64,000 bases of DNA from Dysgonomonas sp. 25 (GCF_010501075.1 NZ_QVMN01000002.1:434001-498000), one strand, 5' to 3'; positions 52,318-60,526 are shown, counted from the first letter of the stretch. Made by a program: numbers and translations. Notes: generated by a model from the sequence alone, not told the origin.

Positions 52318-52587
52318 ATGGAAACCATTCAAGAATATTTTCAATCGTCGCCGAAGCATTTCGGCTTTGTAATTATCGGATTAGGCATTTTATTGATTGT
52401 TGCCTCAATTATGAAATGGAAATGGCTAACCGAAGGTGGAGACGGGAAAGTGTTTAACGACACTTGGTTTATCGGAATGTTCGGAAAAAAGAAGCTCCGC
52501 ATTCTATATGCTGTAATAGGTGTCGTTCTAATCCTAATCGGCATTGCGTGGTTTTTCATTCATTTGAAATTGGAGGAAATAGCGTGA
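52318..52587 (+). CDS. Cassette gene 7: Imm17-like small membrane protein
   Basis: 89 aa with two transmembrane helices (FGFVIIGLGILLIVASIM near 16-33; ILYAVIGVVLILIGIAWFFI near 62-81). Its layout, METIQEYFQSSPKHF then helix, WKWL, loop, second helix, resembles the Imm17 immunity family (remembered, not searched). More GC-rich than the preceding gene. Its first 23 bases around the ATG are duplicated at 53890-53912. Confidence 0.65.
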   Translation: METIQEYFQSSPKHFGFVIIGLGILLIVASIMKWKWLTEGGDGKVFNDTWFIGMFGKKKLRILYAVIGVVLILIGIAWFFIHLKLEEIA

Positions 52588-52604
52588 TGACAATTTGTGT
52601 AGTC

Positions 52605-52660
52605 AAGTCGTTCTTTGTCTTAATGCGAAAAGCAAAGTGAGGTGAAATAGTGAACTTCGC
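52605..52660 (+). repeat. 56-bp imperfect direct repeat, left copy
   Basis: Begins AAGTCGTTCTTTGT and ends GAACTTCGC; 48 of 56 positions match 54050-54105. The two copies bracket the LRR cassette and the pseudogene remnants. Confidence 0.75.
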
Positions 52661-52670
52661 AGACAATTAG

Positions 52671-52780
52671 TATTTTTAGGGCGAAGTAAATAGCGTGTTG
52701 CCAAAAGTACACACTATTTCCTAACGACAGTATGATAAGCGTAACGGAGTTACATAGAAGATAAGTGAGTTCGTGGCAAT
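52671..52780 (+). repeat. Leader fragment and boundary site before the LRR gene
   Basis: TAGTATTTTTAGGGCGAAGT starts as in the leaders (TATTTTTA at 52671-52678 is a one-base variant of the box). It is followed by AGTATGATAAGCGTAAC, the GTAAC-GGA-GTTAC hairpin and GTTCGTGGCAAT (52769-52780), which parallel 41428-41476. Confidence 0.6.
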
Positions 52781-52797
52781 AGAAACGAGACAGTAAA

Positions 52798-53667
52798 ATG
52801 AAACACCATTTTGGAGATTTTTTAGACAGAACAGGCGATTATTGGACAACAATTCCAAATAGAGAGCGATTTGCATTTATTGCGGACTTTGAAATTTCAA
52901 ATAAAGACGAGGTTAAAATCCTAACAATAAGCAAACACCAAGACAAGAAATATTGGGAACAAATTTTTGATTGTCCAAATCTTGAAGAATTAACACTTCA
53001 CGACCCAAGTAAAGAACAAGTTCAAGCTATTCGTAAATTGACAAATATCAAAAGACTTAGGGTAACTCTTTTCAGAGCTACAGATGTGGATTTTATTGGA
53101 GATTTGCCTAATTTAGAGGAACTTATTCTTGAATATGTTTCAGGCTTTTCAGACCTAACCCCTTTATCTAAATTGACAAAATTAAAATCAATTCATTTTG
53201 AAAATTTACGCAGGGTATCCAATTTCGACGGCTTACGAGGACTGAATAATTTGAGATATTTACATATAGATGGAACTCTTGATTGGAATCAGCCGATAGA
53301 AAACTTTGATTTTTTAAGTGGTTTACCTAATCTCGAAGTCTTTTCTTTAGGTTGGATTACAAACAAGTCTGCCTATCCAGCTTTTACTTCGATTTTGAAA
53401 TTGAAAAATTTGAAAAAGATAAACATAATTAGAAATACATTCCCTACAGAAGAATTTGCTTTTTTAGAAGTTGCACTTCCAAATGTAGAAGGAGCTTCTT
53501 GGGATTTATGTAGAGAATATGAAAGTTGGATTGATTTTGTTGGAAAACGAGCTGGGCGAGTAAAATGTACTAATCCAGAAGTGGGAAATAAATGTGAAGA
53601 ATATATTCAAAAATATAAGATGTTGAAATTGGAAGCAGAGAACTTCATAAAAAACTACCACAGCTAA
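52798..53667 (+). CDS. Cassette gene 8: leucine-rich-repeat protein
   Basis: 289 aa, no signal peptide. Leucine-rich repeats from about 62 to 225 with 22-25 residue spacing: CPNLEELTLHDPSK, LTNIKRLRVTLFRA, LPNLEELILEYVS, LTKLKSIHFENLRR, LNNLRYLHIDGTL, LPNLEVFSLGWIT, LKNLKKINIIRNTF. Cytoplasmic, protein-binding role likely; target unknown. The N-terminal 60 residues are not recognised. Last intact gene of the array. Confidence 0.78.
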   Translation: MKHHFGDFLDRTGDYWTTIPNRERFAFIADFEISNKDEVKILTISKHQDKKYWEQIFDCPNLEELTLHDPSKEQVQAIRKLTNIKRLRVTLFRATDVDFIGDLPNLEELILEYVSGFSDLTPLSKLTKLKSIHFENLRRVSNFDGLRGLNNLRYLHIDGTLDWNQPIENFDFLSGLPNLEVFSLGWITNKSAYPAFTSILKLKNLKKINIIRNTFPTEEFAFLEVALPNVEGASWDLCREYESWIDFVGKRAGRVKCTNPEVGNKCEEYIQKYKMLKLEAENFIKNYHS

Positions 53668-53692
53668 CAATTATTCTCGTACAGATAACACC

Positions 53693-53894
53693 ATGAACGC
53701 AGTTATTTCAAGTTTCAAAATAAACCACCCCGTTGGATACAAAATCCTGCGTGGGTTATCAGAAATGAAAAACCACTGTTTTTTGTTGGGCAGTTAGATT
53801 TGAAAAATGAGTTGTTTCATGATGATGGGGAGCTATTTATGTGTTTCTAAATGAAGAAACAGGAGGAATTGAAACGATAAAGCGGTTTTATTAA
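53693..53894 (+). pseudogene. Frameshifted gene remnant, DUF1963-like end
   Basis: After ATG 53693 the best coding frame shifts at about 53710 to KFQNKPPRWIQNPAW, then KPLFFVGQLDLKNELFHDDG, and shifts again near 53845 to YVFLNEETGGIETIKRFY, ending at TAA 53892-53894. The FFVGQLDL...HDDG pattern recalls the C-terminal half of DUF1963-type proteins. Two frameshifts make it non-functional. Confidence 0.55.
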
Positions 53895-54010
53895 TGGAAA
53901 CCATTCAAGAATTAAAAAAAGCTCAGAAGTGATTTGCCGAATTGTTTTATAAACTAAATGACCCACAGCCACAAACAAGCGTAACTGTTACTATAGAAAA
54001 ACTTCAATGA
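53894..54010 (+). pseudogene. Remnant sharing the start of the Imm17-like gene
   Basis: ATG 53894 gives METIQELKKAQK and then TGA; the same frame continues FAELFYKLNDPQPQTSVTVT to TGA 54008-54010. The bases 53890-53912 are identical to 52314-52336 at the start of the Imm17-like gene, after which they diverge. It overlaps the previous remnant's stop codon. Confidence 0.5.
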
Positions 54011-54255
54011 TTTTCTCCGCTAAGTAATCTTTCCTATCTTTGTGCTCGTAAGTCGTTCTTTGTATTTATGCCTAAAGCAACGTGAGGTAAAACAGCGAAC
54101 TTCGCTCGTTTCTAAATCGTTACCTATCAAAATCAAATTCTTTGTAAGTTGCTTGTTTTTAGACAGTAAGGAGATTTGGTGTGACTTGCTGTGTGTGTAT
54201 GTAAAGATAGAAATAAGTTCGGGCTATGGCGTCATAACCCGAACAGGGAGTTTAT
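54011..54255. other. Right junction of the accessory island
   Basis: No gene. It holds a TATCTTTG box on the plus strand (54035-54042) that drives no visible gene, and the right copy of the 56-bp repeat (54050-54105). The first clearly chromosomal gene, ddh, begins its 3' end at 54256. The exact element end could not be found by eye. Confidence 0.4.
54050..54105 (+). repeat. 56-bp imperfect direct repeat, right copy
   Basis: 48 of 56 positions match 52605-52660. Preceded here by a -7 box (TATCTTTG) that the left copy lacks. Confidence 0.75.
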
Positions 54256-55152
54256 TTATACAAGCTTTTTGATTAACGCTTCTTTGTCTCCGTAGATGTA
54301 ATCGATGATAGGTACCTCGATCATGGTATATGCTCCCGGGCGTTGTTTCATGGCAGCACGTGCCGAAGCCACTAATACCTGTGCCGTAAGCGCCGGATTG
54401 TTGATTTTCATATTGAAGTCGAGCAACTGGTTTTGCGTAGTTCCCGAAACACCTTTGCGAACCATGTTCACGCCGTGTCCCATATCGATGAGGCTATCTA
54501 CCGAATCGACCTGTGTAACATGCGTTTCGTCGTGGGCAAAGTAATCGTCAGCCTTGATAGCGGCTGCTACTTCGTCGAACTTGTATCCGTCTTCCACTTC
54601 GATATAAACCATACGGCGGTGGATACTCGTTCCCAACGGAATAGTCATCGACAGAGCGGCTTTTACCCCTTTTATGGCTTTCACGGCAACGGTATGTCCC
54701 ATACTCATTCCCGGGCCGAAGTTGGTATAGGTAACGCCTTTAGGTGCCATAAATTCGAACATAGAACGTATCATCGAGTCTGTTCCCGGATCCCATCCTG
54801 CCGAGATGATAGATACTGTGTTATTGGCTTTGGCAACGGCATCCAGTTCTTTGCGGAGATTGACAATCCCGCCGTGAATATCGTAGCTGTCGACCGTATT
54901 GATTCCTGCAGCCAGGCATTCTTTAGCATAAGTTTCTACGCTGCGTGTCGGCGTGCAGAGAATGGCTACATCCACGTCGTTCAGTTCTTTTACGGTTTTC
55001 GCAACCGGATATTGCTTGATTTCGTCCGGTACGTTTGCCGGATCGCGGCGTACAATTCCTGCTACCTCGAAATCAGGTGAAGCCAGAATAGCATCCAATA
55101 CATAGTGTCCTATATTCCCATAGCCAACAATGGCTGCTCTTAGTTTTTTCAT
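54256..55152 (-). CDS. ddh: meso-diaminopimelate D-dehydrogenase
   Basis: 298 aa. NADPH-dependent enzyme that makes meso-diaminopimelate from tetrahydrodipicolinate in one step, for lysine and peptidoglycan. N-terminal Rossmann motif VGYGNIGHYVLDAI, then VDVAILCTPTRSVETYA, SIISAGWDPGTDSMIRSMFE (substrate-binding), FGPGMSMGHTVAVKA and a C-terminal dimerisation part. Length is close to that of the Corynebacterium enzyme. It lies 45 bases downstream of the GH76-like gene and may be cotranscribed. Confidence 0.95.
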   Translation of the reverse strand: MKKLRAAIVGYGNIGHYVLDAILASPDFEVAGIVRRDPANVPDEIKQYPVAKTVKELNDVDVAILCTPTRSVETYAKECLAAGINTVDSYDIHGGIVNLRKELDAVAKANNTVSIISAGWDPGTDSMIRSMFEFMAPKGVTYTNFGPGMSMGHTVAVKAIKGVKAALSMTIPLGTSIHRRMVYIEVEDGYKFDEVAAAIKADDYFAHDETHVTQVDSVDSLIDMGHGVNMVRKGVSGTTQNQLLDFNMKINNPALTAQVLVASARAAMKQRPGAYTMIEVPIIDYIYGDKEALIKKLV

Positions 55153-55197
55153 AAACGTTATTTCTTATTTTTAGATTAGAATTTTGTTATATCATTC

Positions 55198-56625
55198 TCA
55201 TTTTCTTGCCAGCTCATAGTGCGACAATACGGCATATTCGGCTGCGAAAGTAAAGGAGAACATACCCTCCAGTCTATTTTCTTTTTCATCCGCCTTCCAT
55301 CCTGCGAGCAGATTGGTAGGGAGGAAGCCTTTATACAGGAAATTGTCATACGCGTAATCCAGATTCTGCTGAAAGCTCTCGATGTTTTTGGCTGTACCTT
55401 CATCGAAAGGCTGCATATCCACATAGCCCCTCATCAATACCCCGTTGAACCAATTGCTGAACCCATCCGTCGGATAAGTATAATAGCCTTCTGTTTCTGC
55501 TCCCGGTTTGGCAAAGTAAGCGAAACTTGCTTCCGATAGCGTTTTCCCGTCGTTGAGGTATAGGCTGTCTCTTGTGACACGGAACAAATCGGCCGCGCCG
55601 GAAACTATCGTACCGCAATTGTATGTATACGGTTTCCCCTGAGGCGACCTGAGAGGGTTGTGTTTACGGTATTTCGTTCCCGCTATTGTTTCGTACGATA
55701 CGCCACAGTTCGGGTCGCAACCACCCATCATATCAGCATATACACCGTCTTCCCGCAACAGGTTGACTTTCTGCCAGTCGTAGACTTTCTTTGCAAATTG
55801 CAGGTAGTATTCGCCTTTGTTCATTTCAGCCGTTTTACGGTTTTTGTCTTTATCTATATAGCGATACGTTATTTTATCGTCTTTATCCTTATACATCTCA
55901 TATAACCACACCAACGGGCTTACCATCGGCCCATTGCTGCAAGCATGCTTTGTCACATACCCCGGTCCCCAGGTGATGCCGCCACTTTCGTTGCCATTAT
56001 CGTCCAATGTGCAATCCCACCCGTCGAGGATATATTCGGTCAGGTATTCGGCTTCGGTCAGATAAGTCCGGTCGCCGGTTGATTTATAGGCTTCCAGATA
56101 TTCGCGTACCAGCCATTGTTGGTCGTCGTAGACGTTGTAAATCCCTTCTACGCGCGCCAATCCTTTGCCTTTTCCCCGGTCTACGCCGTATACCGTCCAT
56201 TCTTTGGTCTGCGTGTATGAAGTCAGCGTGAATGTTCCTTTGTAATAATCGGCGCTTTTATAAAGCTTATTCAATAACTCTGTATAGCGGTTGAAATGCT
56301 CGTCGTAGAGTTTCGGATTTCCATGTTCCTTGTGTGTCTCTAAGGCGTGGAGAATCGCATTTGCGGCTTCTATTGCACTGCTATACATCCATATACTGCC
56401 TGTCTCTTCGGAGCGTTCGCCGGTATAAGGATTATAAAATCTCGCCATCGCCATCTCATCGCCTACGAAATGATAAGCTACAGCCGTATCCAAGATCGCC
56501 ATTGCTCTTTGCAGATTACGCTCGGATATGGCTACATGAGGATTTTCTTTATCGGTTTTCTCTTTGCACGAAACGAATAGTACGAATAAAGTAAAACAGA
56601 GGTAAAATACAGTTTTTGTGTTCAT
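55198..56625 (-). CDS. GH76-like lipoprotein (alpha-1,6-mannanase family)
   Basis: 475 aa from ATG 56625; the frame extends to 56673, but only 56625 gives the signal peptide with lipobox (CFTLFVLFVSC). The catalytic (alpha/alpha)6 domain shows IYNVYDDQQWLVREYLEAY with the adjacent Asp pair typical of GH76, plus NGNESGGITWGPGY and VSYETIAGTKYRKHNPLR. GH76 enzymes cut alpha-1,6-mannan. No SusC/SusD pair is adjacent, so it is not in a classical utilisation locus here. Family assignment is good; substrate is not proven. Confidence 0.82.
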   Translation of the reverse strand: MNTKTVFYLCFTLFVLFVSCKEKTDKENPHVAISERNLQRAMAILDTAVAYHFVGDEMAMARFYNPYTGERSEETGSIWMYSSAIEAANAILHALETHKEHGNPKLYDEHFNRYTELLNKLYKSADYYKGTFTLTSYTQTKEWTVYGVDRGKGKGLARVEGIYNVYDDQQWLVREYLEAYKSTGDRTYLTEAEYLTEYILDGWDCTLDDNGNESGGITWGPGYVTKHACSNGPMVSPLVWLYEMYKDKDDKITYRYIDKDKNRKTAEMNKGEYYLQFAKKVYDWQKVNLLREDGVYADMMGGCDPNCGVSYETIAGTKYRKHNPLRSPQGKPYTYNCGTIVSGAADLFRVTRDSLYLNDGKTLSEASFAYFAKPGAETEGYYTYPTDGFSNWFNGVLMRGYVDMQPFDEGTAKNIESFQQNLDYAYDNFLYKGFLPTNLLAGWKADEKENRLEGMFSFTFAAEYAVLSHYELARK

Positions 56626-56657
56626 TTTTTTCTTTCTGTAATTATTTGAAATAGAGG

Positions 56658-57356
56658 TTACAACATCGAACATTCTTTAAAGAAATTATACAACCATTCC
56701 AGCGCGACAAAATCCTCCCGAATCTTATCGACTAATTTAGGCGAGAACAATATGTCGTCCATCCGGCGCTCTGTCACTACATATACGCCTTTCCGCTGAA
56801 TCCATTGCTGGTAATATTCGCCCAGATCGTTTGCAATCGGACGTTTATATTCATCGCCCCCGATGACAAAGCCCCGGTCGAGAACCGTTTGCTGTGTCAC
56901 CCGCTGAAATTCTTCGGCATCGTATCCGATTTCTTCGCGGAAGGCATCCATCACCTTTTTTCTCGGTTGGAATAGTCCCATTCCGTATATATAGCCATCG
57001 TCTTTCAGTTCGAAGAAATAGCCCGGATAATCCATCCACTCTTCGCGTGGAAGCGGTACCTGGAATGTCAGCCACAAGCCTGTTTTATAAGGGCTTTTAT
57101 CTTTCGAAAAGCGCACATCCCGATAGATACGCGACATGGCTCTGTGCGGACGAAGTTCGAATGCCGGATCGATGTTGTGCATTGCCGGCGAGAGGGTTGT
57201 TATCAAGGCTTTGAACGGATTGAGCAGTTCCTGCTCGTACACCTCGCGATGCGCCTCGAACCACTCTTTATAGTTGTTTTCTTTCAATCCTTTCAGAAAT
57301 TCCATTGTTTCGGGAGTGAAGCCCTTGAAAACCTCCGTATTGTTCTTTTTTGCCAT
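56658..57356 (-). CDS. DUF2461 (TIGR02453) family protein
   Basis: 232 aa. FKGFTPETMEFLKGLKENNYKEWFEAHR at the start (F-x-x-W-F-x-x-x-R pattern), then HRAMSRIYRDVRFSKDKSPYKT and GYFFELKDDGYIYGMGLFQP are characteristic of DUF2461. Cytoplasmic; biochemical function unknown. It has a -7 box within the preceding terminator and is followed by the GH76-like gene 32 bases later. Confidence 0.9.
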   Translation of the reverse strand: MAKKNNTEVFKGFTPETMEFLKGLKENNYKEWFEAHREVYEQELLNPFKALITTLSPAMHNIDPAFELRPHRAMSRIYRDVRFSKDKSPYKTGLWLTFQVPLPREEWMDYPGYFFELKDDGYIYGMGLFQPRKKVMDAFREEIGYDAEEFQRVTQQTVLDRGFVIGGDEYKRPIANDLGEYYQQWIQRKGVYVVTERRMDDILFSPKLVDKIREDFVALEWLYNFFKECSML

Positions 57357-57380
57357 GTTGTATATTTCTTTGGTATTCTA

Positions 57381-57421
57381 TAAAAAACAAAGATAGCATT
57401 CGTATTGAAAAATGCTATCTT
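57381..57421 (-). terminator. Terminator of glmM overlapping the next promoter box
   Basis: Perfect 11-bp stem AAGATAGCATT (57390-57400) / AATGCTATCTT (57411-57421), loop of 10, then TTGTTTTTTATAG on the minus strand. The same bases include TATCTTTG (57395-57388), a full -7 box 32 bases before the DUF2461 start. Confidence 0.82.
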
Positions 57422-57453
57422 GTATGATATAGAATTGAATCATATTTTTCGAT

Positions 57454-58839
57454 TTATCGAGCCAATTCTTTAATGACATTCATCACTTCGCCGCCTATTT
57501 GCATGGCCTCCTCCTGCGTATGCGCTTCGGAGTAGACGCGGATAATAGGCTCGGTATTCGATTTGCGCAGATGCACCCATTTGTCGGGGAAATCTATTTT
57601 GACACCGTCTATGTCGGTTATCTCGTATTGGCTGTATTTTTCCTTTACAGCTTCGAGCAGTTTGTCGACATCGATATTGGGTGTCAGTTCTACTTTCTGT
57701 TTTCCCATATAATATTGCGGATAGCCTGCACGCAACTCACTTACCGTTTTCTTTTCGTTTGCCAGATGTGTCAGAAATAAGGCGATACCAACCAACGAAT
57801 CGCGTCCGTAGTGGCTGGCAGGGTAAATAACCCCTCCATTCCCTTCGCCGCCGATAACTGCGCCAACTTCTTTCATCTTGGTCGTTACGTTCACCTCACC
57901 CACAGCTGCGGCATAGTATTCGCATCCATGTTTATGGGTCACGTCGCGTAAAGCACGGCTCGAACTGAGATTGGAAACTGTATTCCCTTTCGTATGGCTC
58001 AATATATAGTCGGCTACGGCAACAAGCGTATATTCCTCGCCGAACATATCCCCGTTTTCGCAGATAATAGCCAAGCGGTCGACATCGGGGTCTACTACGA
58101 AACCTACATCCGAAGAAGTCGTTTTCATCATGTTGGCAATATCTTGCAAGTGCTCGGGAAGCGGCTCCGGATTGTGCGGAAAGTTTCCGTCAGGAGTACA
58201 GTATAACTCGTTGACTTTTCGCACGCCCAATGCTTTCAATAGCTTGGGGATAACGATTCCGCCAACTGAATTGACACAATCTATACTGACTTCGAAATCA
58301 GCCGCCTTGATAGCTTCTACATCGACTAATGCTAATTCGAGGACAGCTTGTATATGCTTATCGGTATAATCCTTTTCGGTTACCTTTCCCAACTGGTCGA
58401 CTTCGGCGTAATGGAAATCTTCCTTTTCAGCGATAGTCAGAATTTCTTCTCCGGCTTTTGCACTAAGGAATTCTCCATTCGAGTCCAACAATTTTAATGC
58501 ATTCCATTGGCGGGGATTGTGGCTGGCAGTCAGAATGATTCCGCCTGCTGCACCTTCCATCGCAACGGCTAATTCGGTCGTAGGAGTAGTTGCCAGACCA
58601 ATGTTGACAACGTCGAATCCCATTCCCATAAGCGTGCCGATGACAAGTTGCTCCATCATCTTTCCCGAAATACGGGCATCACGTCCAACGACGATTGCAT
58701 TTGAATTATCGGTTTTGTTACTTTTTATATAAGTGGCATAAGCCGAAACAAATTTTACAGTATCCAAGGGGTTGAGACCTTCGCCGGCTTTTCCTCCGAT
58801 TGTCCCGCGAATACCCGATATAGATTTAATAAGGCTCAT
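57454..58839 (-). CDS. glmM: Phosphoglucosamine mutase-type phosphohexomutase
   Basis: 461 aa. Interconverts glucosamine-6-P and -1-P for UDP-GlcNAc synthesis (or a related hexose phosphate). Motifs: ISGIRGTIGGKAGEGLNPLD, VGRDARISGKM, phosphoserine loop LTASHNPRQWNALK (Ser accepts phosphate), metal loop DPDVDRLAI, sugar loop GGEGNGGVIYP, and C-terminal RKSNTEPIIRVYSEA. It closes an apparent operon nrnA-DUF4827-glmM; a terminator follows. Confidence 0.9.
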   Translation of the reverse strand: MSLIKSISGIRGTIGGKAGEGLNPLDTVKFVSAYATYIKSNKTDNSNAIVVGRDARISGKMMEQLVIGTLMGMGFDVVNIGLATTPTTELAVAMEGAAGGIILTASHNPRQWNALKLLDSNGEFLSAKAGEEILTIAEKEDFHYAEVDQLGKVTEKDYTDKHIQAVLELALVDVEAIKAADFEVSIDCVNSVGGIVIPKLLKALGVRKVNELYCTPDGNFPHNPEPLPEHLQDIANMMKTTSSDVGFVVDPDVDRLAIICENGDMFGEEYTLVAVADYILSHTKGNTVSNLSSSRALRDVTHKHGCEYYAAAVGEVNVTTKMKEVGAVIGGEGNGGVIYPASHYGRDSLVGIALFLTHLANEKKTVSELRAGYPQYYMGKQKVELTPNIDVDKLLEAVKEKYSQYEITDIDGVKIDFPDKWVHLRKSNTEPIIRVYSEAHTQEEAMQIGGEVMNVIKELAR

Positions 58840-58863
58840 AAAATAGGGTTCTAAAGATAAATG

Positions 58864-59463
58864 TTAATCAATGATAGTATAAATCAGACTTTCGATATAA
58901 AGCGGCTCGTATCCCGATTGTTGTGCAGCAGATCCACTGCTGAATGGGATAAGAATACTAACCTCTGCTCTGTCTCTTAATCCATATTTAGATGTTAGAG
59001 GCAATACACATCCGGCAGATTTGAACCAATATTCAGGATTATATTGATCGTTACTACTTGTCGTATAAGTATTTTCATTCCCATAAGTGAGTAAGATGTT
59101 TTTAGTGTGAAAGATACTATTGCTAACATTGTTACCAAGGAGAGTATCATTACTTACTAAGAATATATTTAAAGTATCTGTACGTAAAGAAAGTCTATTC
59201 CGCTCTTTAATCGTATCGCCGTTTCCTTTTGTTCTGATGCGGAAATATACACCGGTATTTTCATCTTTGAAAAACTCATTTTCGGCAAATACGCCATCTG
59301 CGGGGTATGTGTATAGAATATCGATATCGTGGTCGGAAATAAACCGGCTGATAGCTTTACGTTCTTTCTTTAGTTTGTCAGCATATGTATCTCTTTTGTT
59401 ACAGGCTGAAAATGCAATGGCTATCACAAATGCGGCTAATATAAATAAACAGGTTTTTCTCAT
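58864..59463 (-). CDS. DUF4827 lipoprotein
   Basis: 199 aa. Signal peptide with lipobox AIAFSAC (MRKTCLFILAAFVIAIAFSAC), then TYADKLKKERKAISRFISDHDI and a beta-rich C-terminal part ending in VSILIPFSSGSAAQQSGYEPL. It matches the DUF4827 family of Bacteroidales, whose fold is FKBP-like and whose role is unknown. Periplasmic. Set between nrnA (28 bases) and glmM (24 bases) on the same strand. Confidence 0.85.
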   Translation of the reverse strand: MRKTCLFILAAFVIAIAFSACNKRDTYADKLKKERKAISRFISDHDIDILYTYPADGVFAENEFFKDENTGVYFRIRTKGNGDTIKERNRLSLRTDTLNIFLVSNDTLLGNNVSNSIFHTKNILLTYGNENTYTTSSNDQYNPEYWFKSAGCVLPLTSKYGLRDRAEVSILIPFSSGSAAQQSGYEPLYIESLIYTIID

Positions 59464-59491
59464 AATACTATAACTATTGTATGTCGTTGTT

Positions 59492-60526
59492 TTATTTCTT
59501 TTTCACTAATAAATCCTGATACTCGGGCAACGCTTTTTCGAAAAGAGCAATAGCTTCGTCCAGTGTCCCGTAAAACTCTCCTCCTGCCGCGTTCAGATGG
59601 CCTCCGCCATTGAAGCATTGCGACGAGAATTTGTTGGCAGGAAAGTTCCCTTGTGAACGAAACGAGATTTTTATCATTTCATTGTCTTCACGGAAAAAAA
59701 CCGAGAAAATAATATGCTTCATATTCAACGGCAGGTTGACAAAGCCTTCGGTGTCTCCCTTTCTCGAACGGAAGCGTTTTTGCTCCTCTTGCGTCAGGCT
59801 TATCATGGCCGCATTGTATTCGGGATATACTTTCATTTTTTCGGACAACACATATCCCATCATGCGCAGGCGCTCTTCGGTATAACTGTGATACACATTC
59901 GAGTATATCCGGTCTTTGTTTATCCCCTTTTTCAGTAGTTCGCTGATGATATAATATATCTGTCCGCTGTTGGCATTGTAAGTAAAAGAGCCGGTGTCGG
60001 TCATCATACCCGTATAGATAGCTTCGGCAGACGCTTTACTTATACGGTCGAAATCGCCCATCTGGCAAATAACCCTGAATACGAGTTCGCAGGTAGAAGA
60101 TATTTCGGGATGGGAAATAACCAAGTCGCAGAAATCGGCCGGATCGGGATGATGGTCTATCATAACCTTTTTGGCATTGGAGCCTACGACATACGACGCC
60201 AGTTCGTGAATACGCTTAGGTACATTGAAATCGAGGCAGAATATCAATTCGGCTTCTTCAATGAGCCGTTGGGCATAATCGGGATATTTTTCCGCATCCA
60301 GAATCTCTTTCGCTCCATTCATCCAGCGAAGAAAATCGGGGAAAGTATTGGGCACAATCACATTGACTGTATTACCCAAGTCGGTCAGGTAATGATACAG
60401 TCCCAGCGACGAGCCTATAGCATCGCCGTCGGGCGATACATGTGTTACGATTACTATTTTGTCATACTCATCTATCAGTTCTTCCAGTTTAGATATCTGA
60501 GCGTTATTAACCAATGATGTAAGCAT
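59492..60526 (-). CDS. nrnA: DHH/DHHA1 phosphoesterase, NrnA-like oligoribonuclease
   Basis: 344 aa. Bifunctional nanoRNase and pAp phosphatase family. DHH domain: VTHVSPDGDAIGSSLGLYHYL, FCLDFNVPKRI and KVMIDHHPDPADFC; DHHA1 domain ends with FSSQCFNGGGHLNAAGGEFYG. All metal ligands are present. Cytoplasmic. It has its own -7 box and heads the unit with DUF4827 and glmM. Confidence 0.93.
   Translation of the reverse strand: MLTSLVNNAQISKLEELIDEYDKIVIVTHVSPDGDAIGSSLGLYHYLTDLGNTVNVIVPNTFPDFLRWMNGAKEILDAEKYPDYAQRLIEEAELIFCLDFNVPKRIHELASYVVGSNAKKVMIDHHPDPADFCDLVISHPEISSTCELVFRVICQMGDFDRISKASAEAIYTGMMTDTGSFTYNANSGQIYYIISELLKKGINKDRIYSNVYHSYTEERLRMMGYVLSEKMKVYPEYNAAMISLTQEEQKRFRSRKGDTEGFVNLPLNMKHIIFSVFFREDNEMIKISFRSQGNFPANKFSSQCFNGGGHLNAAGGEFYGTLDEAIALFEKALPEYQDLLVKKK

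Noticed and set aside
41514-53667. A polymorphic toxin or toxin-antitoxin pair within the array
   Set aside because: I looked for nuclease, deaminase, RHS and PIN-type motifs in every array gene and found none.
53986-53997. CAAGCGTAACTG as a further left boundary word
   Set aside because: It falls inside the coding-like remnant 53894-54010 (QTSVTV), so the match may be chance; no right-hand partner word follows.
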